A DNA stretch of 64,000 nt from Ralstonia sp966433195 (GCA_966433195.1 CBJMVH010000021.1:1-64000); one strand, 5' to 3'. Shown: positions 8,410-16,883, numbered from the stretch's first letter. Translations and numbers: made by a program. Notes: generated by a model from the sequence alone, not told the origin.

Positions 8410-8764
8410 ATCCAAGCGCCGGCGTTGGACCTCAAACACGCAACGTTGACCCTCGCAGGGTTCACGCATGCCCCAAATAGGGGCATCGCTGCTGAAAAAA
8501 GCATCAACGCCGGAGCAAAAAGACCCACCGATGCACCTCCCGAGCCGCAACGCTGCTGCTTTTTTATGCAGCGGTGCCGCTTTTTTATGCAGCGACGACT
8601 GTCCAAGCCTCGACGTTGAAGCTTTTAGCCTCAACGCCGAGGCTTTTTGCTACACGCGTGGCTGTCTGACCCGCGCCAGCGAGCCTCGTCGAAGCGCTTG
8701 GGGCACAATATCGGCGCAAGCGGCCCGCAACGACACGCGGGCCGCCCCATTTTCCGGAGACCCC
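8410..8764. other. 355-bp non-coding gap with stacked hairpins
   Basis: No convincing gene is seen. The gap holds two tandem 19-base units (8555-8573 and 8576-8594), each a small hairpin around a six-T run. A partial inverted copy lies near 8489-8506, and a long terminator hairpin at 8605-8648. The sox promoter presumably lies in the last ~100 bases before 8765, where a GGAG ribosome binding site precedes the cytochrome start. Confidence 0.6.
8605..8648 (+). terminator. Strong intrinsic terminator upstream of the sox operon
   Basis: Fifteen-base arms (8605-8619 and 8631-8645) pair with a single mismatch and end in a five-T run (8644-8648). It would stop readthrough from the EamA gene into the sox genes. 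Confidence 0.8.
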
Positions 8765-9112
8765 ATGAAGTTCGCCCCCACGCTCGCCGCAGGCGCCGTG
8801 CTGGCCGGCCTGGCACTGTCCGCCACGCCCGCGCTGGCCGCCGTTGATGCTGCCCGCGCGCAGTCCCTCGCCAACCAGAACGCCTGCATGGGCTGCCACG
8901 CTGTCGACCGCAAGCTCGTCGGCCCGGCTTACAAGGATGTCGCCGCCAAATACAACGGCGATGCCGGCGCCGAAGCCAAGCTGATCAAGAAAGTGCGCGA
9001 GGGCGGCATGGGCAACTGGGGCCAGATTCCGATGCCGGCCAACCCCAAGATCTCCGATGCCGACTTGAAAACCGTGATCGACTGGGTGCTCGCAGGCGCC
9101 CCGGCCAAGTGA
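8765..9112 (+). CDS. Class I cytochrome c (c8/c551-like), periplasmic
   Basis: This 115-residue precursor has a Sec signal peptide ending at about residue 25 (ALA), a haem site CMGCH near residue 42, and the Met-ligand segment GQIPMPANP. This is the layout of cytochrome c8 (c551) proteins. Such small cytochromes carry electrons from periplasmic dehydrogenases to terminal oxidases. It is the first gene of the sox run, ten bases before soxY, so it is a likely electron acceptor for the Sox enzymes. A GGAG ribosome binding site precedes the chosen start. Confidence 0.87.
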   Translation: MKFAPTLAAGAVLAGLALSATPALAAVDAARAQSLANQNACMGCHAVDRKLVGPAYKDVAAKYNGDAGAEAKLIKKVREGGMGNWGQIPMPANPKISDADLKTVIDWVLAGAPAK

Positions 9113-9122
9113 GGGCAGGGCG

Positions 9123-9593
9123 ATGAGCGATTCGATCAACGTGACGCGCCGTGATGTGCTGCGCGCGGGCGCCATGATGGCGCTGCTGGTGTCTGCCGGC
9201 ATTGCCACGCCCGCGCAGGCGGCCGAGTGGAACAAGACCGCCTTCAGCATCAAGGGCGTGAATGACGTGCTCAAGCAACTGGGCGGCGGCGCGGTCGACA
9301 AGGGTGGCGCAGGCGTGCACCTGACCGCTCCGGACATTGCCGAAAATGGCGCCGTGGTGCCGCTGGTGGTGACCAGCACGCTGCCGGGCACCGACATGAT
9401 CGCCATCCTGGTGGAAAAGAACCCGAATACGCTGGCCGCCACGTTTGGCATTCCCGCCGGCACCGAGCCGTTCGTGAGCACGCGCGTGAAGATGGGCGAG
9501 ACGTCCGTCGTCTACGCCGCCGTGCGCGCCAACGGCAAGTGGGTGCTGGCAAGCAAGGAAGTGAAAGTTACGCTCGGCGGCTGCGGCGGCTGA
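9123..9593 (+). CDS. soxY: SoxY, thiosulfate-oxidation sulfur carrier subunit
   Basis: This 156-residue precursor has a twin-arginine signal (TRRDVLRAG, cleaved near residue 34) and ends in the diagnostic GGCGG motif. The C-terminal Cys carries the sulfur substrate as a swinging arm. SoxY pairs with SoxZ, which is encoded 21 bases downstream, in the periplasm. SoxAX loads thiosulfate onto the Cys and SoxB releases sulfate. The length and C-terminal motif make the call certain. Confidence 0.96.
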   Translation: MSDSINVTRRDVLRAGAMMALLVSAGIATPAQAAEWNKTAFSIKGVNDVLKQLGGGAVDKGGAGVHLTAPDIAENGAVVPLVVTSTLPGTDMIAILVEKNPNTLAATFGIPAGTEPFVSTRVKMGETSVVYAAVRANGKWVLASKEVKVTLGGCGG

Positions 9594-9614
9594 ACATCAG
9601 GAAAGGAGCACACC

Positions 9615-9926
9615 ATGGCAGACCCAATGCGCATTCGCGCAATGGAAAACGGCGGCACGACCGACGTGAAGATCCTGATGAAGCACGACATGGAAACCGG
9701 CCAGCGCAAGGACGCCGCCGGCAAGCTCGTGCCCGCCTGGCACATCACTAACGTGACGGTGCAGCACAACGGCAAGACGGTGCTGGACGCGCAGTTCGGC
9801 ACGGCTGTGTCGAAAGATCCGTTCCTCAATATCAAGTTCAAGGGCGGCGCCAAGGGCGACAAGGTGAAGGTCACCTGGGTCGACAACCACGGCGACACGC
9901 GCACCGACGAAACCGCAATCCAGTAA
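9615..9926 (+). CDS. soxZ: SoxZ, partner of SoxY
   Basis: This 103-residue protein has the SoxZ immunoglobulin-like fold, with conserved segments RIRA near the N-terminus, HDMETGQRKD in the middle and KGDKVKVTWVDNHGD near the C-terminus. It has no signal peptide. SoxZ is exported in complex with the Tat-targeted SoxY. A good GGA-type ribosome binding site (AAAGGAG) precedes the start. Confidence 0.96.
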   Translation: MADPMRIRAMENGGTTDVKILMKHDMETGQRKDAAGKLVPAWHITNVTVQHNGKTVLDAQFGTAVSKDPFLNIKFKGGAKGDKVKVTWVDNHGDTRTDETAIQ

Positions 9927-9941
9927 GCCCAGGAGGCCGAG

Positions 9942-10397
9942 ATGCGGCGCAGCTTCTTTCGTGTGACCGCCGCGCTGGCGGCACTGGGCGTGGCGGGCAA
10001 GGCTGCTGCGCAGAATGCCCCGCGCGCGGGTGGTGCGGGTGCCCGCTACAAGGTGGTCTACCAACTGAGCGAAGGCATCGACCAGGCGGTGCGCGCGATC
10101 GGCAACCTGCGCAATCATCTCAACGGCGCACCCGGCACGAAGATCGTGGTGGTGGCGTTTGGGCACGGCATCGACTTCCTCGTCGAAGGGGCCAAGGACG
10201 CGCAGGGCCGCACGTTTGATGCGCCCGTCGCCGCGCTGGCCAGCATGGGCGTGGAGTTTCGCGTGTGCCACAACTCGCTGATGGCCTTCAAGGTGCCGGA
10301 AGACAAGCTGCTGCTCGAAGCCAAGGTGGTGCCCGCCGGCGTGGTGGAAGTCACCCGCCTGCAGCAGGAAGAAGGTTTCGCCTACCTCAAACCGTAG
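9942..10397 (+). CDS. Tat-exported DsrE/F-like sulfur-relay protein
   Basis: This 151-residue protein begins with a twin-arginine-like signal (MRRSFFRVTAAL, cleaved near AAA) followed by a DsrE-like domain. The domain contains VVAFGHGIDFLV and a Cys in FRVCHNSL (about residue 109) at the usual sulfur-carrying position. Cytoplasmic DsrE/TusD proteins carry persulfide. Periplasmic members are common in sox clusters, but their exact role is not known. It sits between soxZ (16 bases) and soxA (17 bases), so it is part of the operon. Confidence 0.82.
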   Translation: MRRSFFRVTAALAALGVAGKAAAQNAPRAGGAGARYKVVYQLSEGIDQAVRAIGNLRNHLNGAPGTKIVVVAFGHGIDFLVEGAKDAQGRTFDAPVAALASMGVEFRVCHNSLMAFKVPEDKLLLEAKVVPAGVVEVTRLQQEEGFAYLKP

Positions 10398-10413
10398 GCG
10401 ACCCACGGAGGGG

Positions 10414-11247
10414 ATGGTGAAACGCACCAAACGAATCGTCGCGCTGGCTGCGGCGCTGGCGGCCGGCATTGCCCTGGTGGCAAATGCGCAGGACGCCAAA
10501 GACCAGAAAGACAGCACCGCCGCAGGCATCGCGCAGTACCGCGAGATGCTGGCCGACGGCAACCCGGCCGAGCTCTGGGAAGCCGCCGGGGAAGAACTCT
10601 GGAAAAAGCCCGCCGGCCCGAAACAAGCGTCGCTCGAAGCATGCGACCTGGGCCTCGGCCCCGGCGTGGTGAAGGGCGCGTACGCCAAGCTGCCGCGCTT
10701 CTTCAAGGACACCAGCCGCGTGATGGACGCTGAACAGCGCCTCATGTACTGCCGCATGACGCTGCAGGGGCTGACGAAGGAGCAGGCGTCGGCCAACCCG
10801 TTCTCGTCGCCGGGCAAGCCATCGGAGATTGAACGGCTGATGGCGTACATCACCTCGGAATCGCGCGGCGCGGCCATCGACATTCCGCTCGCGCACCCCG
10901 AAGAAAAGCGCACGTACGAACTCGGCCGCCGCATGTTCTTCTACCGTGGCGGCGCGTACGACTTTGCCTGCGCCACGTGCCATGCCCAGCCGGGTTTGCG
11001 CATCCGCTTGCAGGAACTGCCTGATCTGCTGACGGCAGAGGGCGCGCGGTTTGCGTATTCCACGTGGCCGGGCTATCGCGTCTCGCAAGGCGAGGTGCGC
11101 ACGATGCAGCACCGCCTGTACGACTGCCTGCGCCAGCAGCGCTTTCCGGAGCCGCTCTACGGCAGCGAGGTGATTACCGCGCTGGAGCTGTTCCTCGCCC
11201 GCAATGCCAACGGCGGCAAGATGGACGCGCCGTCGATTAAACGATGA
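10414..11247 (+). CDS. soxA: SoxA, cytochrome c subunit of L-cysteine S-thiosulfotransferase
   Basis: This 277-residue precursor has a Sec signal (about residues 1-25) and one functional haem motif, CATCH, near residue 187. The cysteine that carries the active-site haem ligand (cysteine persulfide) is in YDCLRQQRF near residue 235. The N-terminal half has lost its haem motif, with an isolated Cys pair in the remnant, so this is a monohaem-type SoxA. With SoxX it couples thiosulfate to SoxY. Its stop overlaps the soxX start (ATGA). Confidence 0.94.
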   Translation: MVKRTKRIVALAAALAAGIALVANAQDAKDQKDSTAAGIAQYREMLADGNPAELWEAAGEELWKKPAGPKQASLEACDLGLGPGVVKGAYAKLPRFFKDTSRVMDAEQRLMYCRMTLQGLTKEQASANPFSSPGKPSEIERLMAYITSESRGAAIDIPLAHPEEKRTYELGRRMFFYRGGAYDFACATCHAQPGLRIRLQELPDLLTAEGARFAYSTWPGYRVSQGEVRTMQHRLYDCLRQQRFPEPLYGSEVITALELFLARNANGGKMDAPSIKR

Positions 11248-11900
11248 GGCCACGCATGTTCCGACTGACTCTCATCGCTGTGGCCCTGATTGCCGGTGCC
11301 GCGCATGCTGCGGACACCGCCAAGGGCGTCACCCCGCCCAAGCCCGATGCGAAGGCGGATGCCGCGCTCGCCAAAGTCATCCACGAGAGCTTCGTCTCCA
11401 AGGGCCCGGCCACCGTGGAAGGCGTGACCGAGCGCGACGACGTGCAGAAGACCTGCAGCCAGTACGCGGATCGCAACGCCGTGCCCGCCGCCGTCGCCAA
11501 GACGCTGGAAGATGCGCAGATGAAGACCATCCGCTACCCCGCCGATGGCAAGTGGCTGGGCGACTGGAAGGAAGGCGAGAAGACTGCGCAGAGCGGCCGC
11601 GGCATGCAGTTCTCCGACCCGGCCGGCGGCACCAACGGTGCCAACTGCTATGCGTGCCACCGGCTGTCGAAAGACGAAGTGTCGTACGGCACCATCGGCC
11701 CATCGCTGTACCAGTACGGCAAGCTGCGCGGTGATTCCGAGGCGATCCTGCGCTACACGTGGGGCAAGATCTACAACTCCAACGCGTACTCGGCGTGCTC
11801 GAACATGCCGCGCTTTGGGCACAAGGGCATCCTGACCGAACAACAGATCCGCGATGTGATGGCGCTGTTGTTGGACCCGGCATCTCCGGTGAATCAATAA
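11244..11900 (+). CDS. soxX: SoxX, cytochrome c subunit
   Basis: This 218-residue precursor has a signal peptide ending AHA (about residue 22), a haem motif CYACH near residue 133 and the Met-ligand segment SNMPRFGHKGIL near the C-terminus. It forms the SoxAX heterodimer. The first ~60 mature residues are an extension containing an unpaired Cys, as in the longer betaproteobacterial SoxX. It starts within the last bases of soxA; a second Met at 11256 is an alternative start. Confidence 0.93.
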   Translation: MRPRMFRLTLIAVALIAGAAHAADTAKGVTPPKPDAKADAALAKVIHESFVSKGPATVEGVTERDDVQKTCSQYADRNAVPAAVAKTLEDAQMKTIRYPADGKWLGDWKEGEKTAQSGRGMQFSDPAGGTNGANCYACHRLSKDEVSYGTIGPSLYQYGKLRGDSEAILRYTWGKIYNSNAYSACSNMPRFGHKGILTEQQIRDVMALLLDPASPVNQ

Positions 11901-11904
11901 CGCC

Positions 11905-12417
11905 ATGCAAGCCATTCGACGGTTCTTGATGTGGACAGCAGCGGCGACGGCGCTTGCTGCTGGCACCGCGCAGGCCGTCGAAGTCGGCGATGTGGTGACG
12001 ATGCCCGACGTGCAACTGCTCGACGGCACGCGTGTGCCGGGCAGTGCATGGCGTGGGCATCCGGTCATCATCGCCACCTGGGCATCGTGGTGCCCGTTCT
12101 GCGCATTGCAGAACCCGCGCTTGCAAAAGCTCTACGACGCCACGCGCGGCACTGATCTGCGTATCCTCACCATCAGCATCGACGCCAACCCGCAGCTCGC
12201 CAAGGATTACGTCGCCAAGCGTGGCTTCACCTTTCCGGTGACGATGGAATCCGACGCGCTGTGCGCCGCCACCGGCCCGCGCAAGGGCTTGCCTGAGTTG
12301 CTCTTGCTCGACGCCAACGGCCGCGTGGTCCGCAAGGAAGTCGGCGAGATGCTCGAAGACGACGTGGCCGACCTCGCGCCTCATTACGCCCACCCGGCCC
12401 ACAGCCCCAAACAATGA
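11905..12417 (+). CDS. Periplasmic TlpA-type thioredoxin (SoxW-like)
   Basis: This 170-residue protein has a signal peptide (about residues 1-24) and a thioredoxin-like domain with the redox motif WCPFC near residue 64. A later GLPELLLLD segment supplies the cis-Pro loop. In sox clusters such proteins (SoxW, SoxS) keep the SoxY or SoxAX cysteines reduced. It follows soxX by four bases, and its stop overlaps the soxB start (ATGA), so it is operonic. The symbol is left blank because SoxW and SoxS are hard to tell apart by sequence alone. Confidence 0.85.
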   Translation: MQAIRRFLMWTAAATALAAGTAQAVEVGDVVTMPDVQLLDGTRVPGSAWRGHPVIIATWASWCPFCALQNPRLQKLYDATRGTDLRILTISIDANPQLAKDYVAKRGFTFPVTMESDALCAATGPRKGLPELLLLDANGRVVRKEVGEMLEDDVADLAPHYAHPAHSPKQ

Positions 12418-14126
12418 ACCGCCGCGAATTCGTTCAAGCCCTGGCGATTGCCGCAGCCGCCGGCCTGCGCCTGACCGACGCCCACGCTGACACGGTGGCC
12501 TACGACGTGCCGCGCTTCGGCAACGTCCACCTGCTGCACTTCACCGACTGTCACGCGCAACTGCTGCCCATCGAATACCGCGAGCCCAGCGTCAACCTGG
12601 GCGTGGCGCAGTGGGCGGGGCAGCCGCCGCATCTGGTGGGGCATGCGTTGCTCGAGCGCTATGGCATCGCGCCCGGTTCGCGCTCCGCGCACGCTTTCAC
12701 CTCGCTCGATTTCACCGAAGCCGCGCGCCGCTACGGCCGCATGGGCGGCTTCGCGCATCTGGCTACGCTCATCAAGCGCCTGCGCGCCACGCGCCCGAAT
12801 GCGTTGCTGCTCGACGGCGGCGATACGTGGCAGGGCTCAGCGACATCCCTGTGGACAAATGGGCAGGACATGGTCGACGCAGCCCTCGCGCTCGGCGTCG
12901 ACGTCATGACCCCGCACTGGGAGATGACCTACGGCGCAGACCGCGTGCGCCACGTGGTCGATCACGACTTCAAGAACAAAGTCGCCTTCGTCGCGCAGAA
13001 CATCCAGACCGCCGACTTTGGCGATCCGGTGTTTGACCCCTACGTGCTGCGCGAGCTGAATGGCGTGCCGGTCGCCATCATCGGTCAGGCGTTTCCGTAC
13101 ACGCCCGTCGCGCACCCGGCAGACTTCACGCCCGACTGGACGTTCGGCATCCAGGAAGAGCGGCTGCAGAAGATGATCGACGAGGCGCGCGGCAAGGGCG
13201 CCAAGGTGGTCGTGCTGCTGTCGCATAACGGCATGGATGTGGACCTGAAGCTCGCCTCGCGCGTGCGTGGGTTGGATGTGGTCCTCGGCGGCCATACGCA
13301 CGATGCGGTGCCGGCGCCAGTGAAGGTCAGCAACTCGGGCGGCGTAACGCTCGTCACCAACGCGGGCGCCAACGGCAAGTTCGTCGGCGTGCTTGATCTG
13401 GACGTGCGCGGCGGTGCCGTGCGCGACATCCGCTACACGCTGTTGCCCGTGTTTGCTGATCTGCTGCCGCCTGATCCGGCCATGTCGGCGCTCATCGAGC
13501 GCGTGCGGGCGCCGTACAAGGACAAGCTCGGCGAGACGCTCGCCACCAACCGCGGCCTGCTGTACCGGCGCGGCAACTTCAACGGCACGTTCGATCAGCT
13601 CATCGTCGATGGCCTGATGCAGGCGCAGAGCGCGGAGATCGCCTTCTCGCCCGGCTTCCGCTGGGGCACCACGCTGCTGCCCGGCGAGGCCGTCACGATG
13701 GAAGCGCTGATGGCCCAGACTGCCATCACGTACCCCGCCACCACGCTCACCGAGATGACCGGCTCCACCATCAAAACCGTGCTCGAAGACGTGGCCGACA
13801 ACCTGTTCAATCCCGACCCGTACTACCAGCAGGGTGGCGACATGGTGCGCACCGGCGGTCTGCGCTACACCATCGACCCGCTGAAACCGATGGGCCAGCG
13901 CATCACCGACATGCGCCTTGGAGACAAGCCGATCGACGCCGATCGACGCTACAAGGTGGCCGGCTGGGCGGCCGTATCGCCCGACGTGCGCAAGGCCGGC
14001 GGACGTCCCGTGTGGGACGTGCTGGCCGACTGGCTGCGCGACCAGCGCGAAGTGACGGCCCGTCCGCTGAATACGCCGCGCATCGTCGGCATGGACGGCA
14101 ATCCGGGCATGGAGAACGCGGGTTGA
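12414..14126 (+). CDS. soxB: SoxB thiosulfohydrolase
   Basis: This 570-residue protein has a Tat-like signal (NRREFVQAL) and the two-domain 5'-nucleotidase/SoxB architecture. Metal-binding segments include HFTDCHAQL (about residue 45), LLDGGDTWQGS (about 132), TPHWEMTYG (about 166) and LSHNGMDVD plus GGHTHD (about 270-295). The dimanganese centre hydrolyses the SoxY-bound sulfonate to sulfate. It is the last gene of the visible sox operon. soxCD does not follow; a tRNA gene and a foreign segment do. Confidence 0.95.
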   Translation: MNRREFVQALAIAAAAGLRLTDAHADTVAYDVPRFGNVHLLHFTDCHAQLLPIEYREPSVNLGVAQWAGQPPHLVGHALLERYGIAPGSRSAHAFTSLDFTEAARRYGRMGGFAHLATLIKRLRATRPNALLLDGGDTWQGSATSLWTNGQDMVDAALALGVDVMTPHWEMTYGADRVRHVVDHDFKNKVAFVAQNIQTADFGDPVFDPYVLRELNGVPVAIIGQAFPYTPVAHPADFTPDWTFGIQEERLQKMIDEARGKGAKVVVLLSHNGMDVDLKLASRVRGLDVVLGGHTHDAVPAPVKVSNSGGVTLVTNAGANGKFVGVLDLDVRGGAVRDIRYTLLPVFADLLPPDPAMSALIERVRAPYKDKLGETLATNRGLLYRRGNFNGTFDQLIVDGLMQAQSAEIAFSPGFRWGTTLLPGEAVTMEALMAQTAITYPATTLTEMTGSTIKTVLEDVADNLFNPDPYYQQGGDMVRTGGLRYTIDPLKPMGQRITDMRLGDKPIDADRRYKVAGWAAVSPDVRKAGGRPVWDVLADWLRDQREVTARPLNTPRIVGMDGNPGMENAG

Positions 14127-14133
14127 CCCGCGA

Positions 14134-14163
14134 TTGAAGGCGCGCCGGGAATTCGGGTAGACT
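14134..14163 (+). promoter_or_regulatory. Sigma-70-type promoter of the tRNA-Ala gene
   Basis: A TTGAAG -35 box (14134-14139) and a TAGACT -10 box (14158-14163) are separated by 18 bases. The predicted start point lies just before the tRNA 5' end at 14174. Confidence 0.65.
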
Positions 14164-14173
14164 TATTTTTCAC

Positions 14174-14249
<76 letters not shown>

Positions 14250-14257
14250 TTTCCCAG

Positions 14258-14287
14258 AAGCCCAACGGTTCTCCGTTGGGCTTTTTT
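14258..14287 (+). terminator. Intrinsic terminator of the tRNA-Ala gene
   Basis: The arms AAGCCCAACGG and CCGTTGGGCTT around a four-base loop form a perfect hairpin ending in a six-T run, nine bases after the tRNA. Confidence 0.92.
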
Positions 14288-14666
14288 GTGCCTGGAACGC
14301 CAGTGTTGGCGCCATTCCGGGGTTTGCTGTCTTGAGCGCGCACCCTCTTGAACGGACCCAGCAGGCCCCGCAAGGCCTGAAATTTCTTCTCCATTCTCTG
14401 TTTGTCCCTTGAGCGGACAAGACTCAACTCCCTGTGTTTATGCGGGTGTTCGGGCATCCCGTTGCATTTATCAAACGGTGAGTTGGGGCGACCCAGAGAG
14501 GAAAGAACGGGCCCAACGAAGAAATGCTCTTCGCCGGACCGCGCAATCGCTCTCAAGAAAGGGCTTCCTATACTTGACAGCGACCACGTCGGCATCGGCG
14601 TGCGCCTGCTCAAAAGTGGAGTTTCCATGGGGCATAATATGGCATCTCAGCCATATAACAGACCCG
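14288..14666. other. 379-bp gap at the host/foreign junction
   Basis: No supported gene is seen between the tRNA terminator and the ASCH gene. Base composition drops here relative to the host genes. A minus-strand reading that runs into the tRNA gene is an artefact. The promoter of the ASCH operon should lie in the last 100 bases, where AT-rich sequence (TATACTTGACAG near 14569-14580, GGCATAATATGG near 14630-14642) is compatible with promoter boxes. Confidence 0.5.
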
Positions 14667-15071
14667 ATGAATCGCGTCGAAGCGCCTGCGAGCTCTGGAG
14701 CCGTATCTGTCTTGGTGACAGTGCCACGCAATCTCGCCATAAAAATTCTAAGAGGCGAGAAGCGAGTTGAATTTCGCAAAGTATGGCCGAGCCGGCGAGT
14801 ACAGACCTTATGGTTCTGCGAAAAGGCCTCTGGGGGTCTTGTCGTTGCGCGGGCTGACGTGACCAGTCTTGATGTGTTGGCACCGGCTGCGGCGTGGGAG
14901 AAATACGGTGAGGTGTCGGGAGTTGCCGAACAAGAACTTTTTGCTTATGCCGGTGAGCGGACCGCACTACATTGCGTAGTCCTGGGTACAGTACAGGCAA
15001 CGCCGGGCATGCGTCTCTGTGATGTTGGCGTAGATCGCGCCCCGCAAAACTATACGTTCTTGAGCCGATGA
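14667..15071 (+). CDS. ASCH/PUA-like domain protein
   Basis: This 134-residue protein fits the ASCH fold across residues ~12-120. The characteristic basic groove segment is visible: LRGEKRVEFRK, then VQTLWFCEKASG and GGLVVARADV. ASCH domains resemble PUA domains and are thought to bind RNA or modified nucleotides, and some are RNases. The start at 14667 was chosen because upstream sequence has no domain-like content. The stop overlaps the start of the next gene by four bases (ATGA), so the two are translationally coupled. GC content is well below that of the host genes, which suggests acquisition. Confidence 0.75.
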   Translation: MNRVEAPASSGAVSVLVTVPRNLAIKILRGEKRVEFRKVWPSRRVQTLWFCEKASGGLVVARADVTSLDVLAPAAAWEKYGEVSGVAEQELFAYAGERTALHCVVLGTVQATPGMRLCDVGVDRAPQNYTFLSR

Positions 15072-16270
15072 ACTATCCATTTTCCGGGATCATCGTCAGA
15101 TACCTTCGACGTCAATCGTTGAACGTGGCCGTTGCGGAGGCCGATGAGCCACCTGAAGACCAGCTTCACGTGAATCTATGGGACATTAAGGACAAGGCTT
15201 ATCTTGATATTGGGCTAATGATTTGCGAGCCGGAATCTATACGGCAGATCTGGATCGACATTCCGTGGCACGTCAAACCAGAGCATGTTGTTGACCTTGG
15301 CCCTGGCCTGGATGGTGCGAAGATATTGACGTCAATCTTCAATGACGTCGCGCTATATGCCGGGGTGTCAAATCAGCAATATGCGGTTGTCACGTTAGGC
15401 TCACACCCGAACCAGGGTAGTCCCTTTTTGCTTGTTCACCTGGATCCGCGGCGACTTCTTTTTTCGGAAATTGCCATCGATGCTGAAAACAAAGTTACGC
15501 GACTGCGGATTCGTTGGCCCGCATTAAGCTATTCCAACGCGAACCACAAGGATCTCAGGCGGTACATTCGCTTGCGAATAACACGGGTTCCAATGGACGC
15601 TTTTTTCTCGACATTTCGTGCCAAGGACCGGAATCTTCTGAGCTCAAGCCCCATAACGCGTTTACTTGATTTCCGAGTCAATGTGCGAAGAGGTGTCCCG
15701 GATCAAGTGCTTTTAGCGAATCCATCGCTCGAATTTCCTTCCCTGAAGAAGGTGCATGTCTTTGCAATCGTCCCCCGTGAAACTGAACTTCCATTTCAGG
15801 GGGAGGGGTACAAAGGTTGCCGTTCGTTGGAAGATGAAGAAATCTGGAACGGCTATATCAATCTTCCTCACCGCAGTCATGCTGCGCATGGGGAATCTGT
15901 AAGAGGCTACTTAGGTTATCAGTGGACGGCGTCAAGCAAAGACAATGTTCCCGCAAAGGACTTAGTCGCGCTAGGTCGATTTGTTCATGTAACAGCATCA
16001 CGTTGGACAACCACCCGATTCGTGATCGTAGTGATGCTCTTGGGCACGCTAGGGAGCGCGATTTGGGATGCCTTAAAAGTCGTTATTGGCCCAAGTGGAA
16101 CGGATGCCCCCACTTTGCGGCATCTTTTGTACTGGGCGGCTGCGCCGACTGTGGCCTTAATTCTGTTGCTTATCGCTGATCGCGCAAGGGCCAGGGACTG
16201 GGCCAAGCGCGGGAAACGAGCTTGGCTTGCTAGAGTCGATGCAATTTCGTCCTGGTGGCGCAGAATCTGA
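15068..16270 (+). CDS. Unknown 400-residue protein with two C-terminal membrane segments
   Basis: I do not recognise this family. Residues 1-315 look like a soluble, beta-rich domain with mixed charge and no obvious catalytic motif. Two hydrophobic helices follow at about 318-340 and 351-370, and a basic tail (KRGKRAWLAR) should stay in the cytoplasm. It has no signal peptide. It is co-translated with the ASCH gene and sits beside a MerR-like/GNAT pair and a phage recombinase block. A soluble sensor plus membrane anchor or effector is a plausible layout, but that is inference. Codon use and GC are unlike the host section. Confidence 0.7.
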   Translation: MNYPFSGIIVRYLRRQSLNVAVAEADEPPEDQLHVNLWDIKDKAYLDIGLMICEPESIRQIWIDIPWHVKPEHVVDLGPGLDGAKILTSIFNDVALYAGVSNQQYAVVTLGSHPNQGSPFLLVHLDPRRLLFSEIAIDAENKVTRLRIRWPALSYSNANHKDLRRYIRLRITRVPMDAFFSTFRAKDRNLLSSSPITRLLDFRVNVRRGVPDQVLLANPSLEFPSLKKVHVFAIVPRETELPFQGEGYKGCRSLEDEEIWNGYINLPHRSHAAHGESVRGYLGYQWTASSKDNVPAKDLVALGRFVHVTASRWTTTRFVIVVMLLGTLGSAIWDALKVVIGPSGTDAPTLRHLLYWAAAPTVALILLLIADRARARDWAKRGKRAWLARVDAISSWWRRI

Positions 16271-16275
16271 GGTGG

Positions 16276-16824
16276 TTACGCTAGAGTGCCATCGCGAAAC
16301 TTGGAGCGCGAAAGGTGAGAGCGCGCCGACAAATCTCCAGGGACAATCAAAGTGCCGTTGAATGCATATTCCGTGCGTTCAGTGCGATAAAGCCCGTGAT
16401 GAACGGCGCCAAGCTCGAATCCGAAGTAATTAAATAGCCGCACAAATGCCGGCAAGCGTTCTTCCGCGACGCTCAACAAGGGGCGTTTCGTTTCAAGCTT
16501 TTCCAGCGACTTCTCGAACAGTCGAACACCCAATCCATAGCGGCCTTCGAAACCAGGCAAAACTCGCAGGCAGCACAACTTCTTTTCGATGCCGTCGTCC
16601 TTCAGGATGGCGAGGCCAGCAAGGAGCCCTTGCCGATACTCAACTAGGATCGATCGATCACCAGACTGCAGTCCAGGCAACACGCGCTGAGACAGCCAAG
16701 CATCGAACCCAGGATAGAAGTCCTTTAGATCTTGCACGCGAGTCAAGACCTCAGCCAACATACCCGAGGCCGACTCCTGATCACGAGCCAAGCTCACAAC
16801 GTCTATGGTCTTGCTCATGGTCAT
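16276..16824 (-). CDS. GNAT-family N-acetyltransferase
   Basis: This 182-residue protein has a GNAT-like core. Beta-4 lies around LLAGLAILKDDG, and the acetyl-CoA pyrophosphate loop is in LPGFEGRYGLGVRLFEKSL (about residues 97-115, a slightly degenerate R/Q-x-x-G-x-G). A C-terminal NYFGF-type helix completes the fold. The start at 16824 follows an AGGGG site. It lies 59 bases downstream of the MerR-like gene on the same strand, so the pair is probably one operon. GNAT toxins that acetylate aminoacyl-tRNA are known in toxin-antitoxin pairs; whether this is one is not shown. It converges on the 400-residue protein gene with a five-base gap. Confidence 0.72.
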   Translation of the reverse strand: MTMSKTIDVVSLARDQESASGMLAEVLTRVQDLKDFYPGFDAWLSQRVLPGLQSGDRSILVEYRQGLLAGLAILKDDGIEKKLCCLRVLPGFEGRYGLGVRLFEKSLEKLETKRPLLSVAEERLPAFVRLFNYFGFELGAVHHGLYRTERTEYAFNGTLIVPGDLSARSHLSRSKFRDGTLA

Positions 16825-16883
16825 AGTTATCCCCTCATCAGCACCGCACTTGCGTCAAACGGCCTTTCAGACCGGTGTAACGA

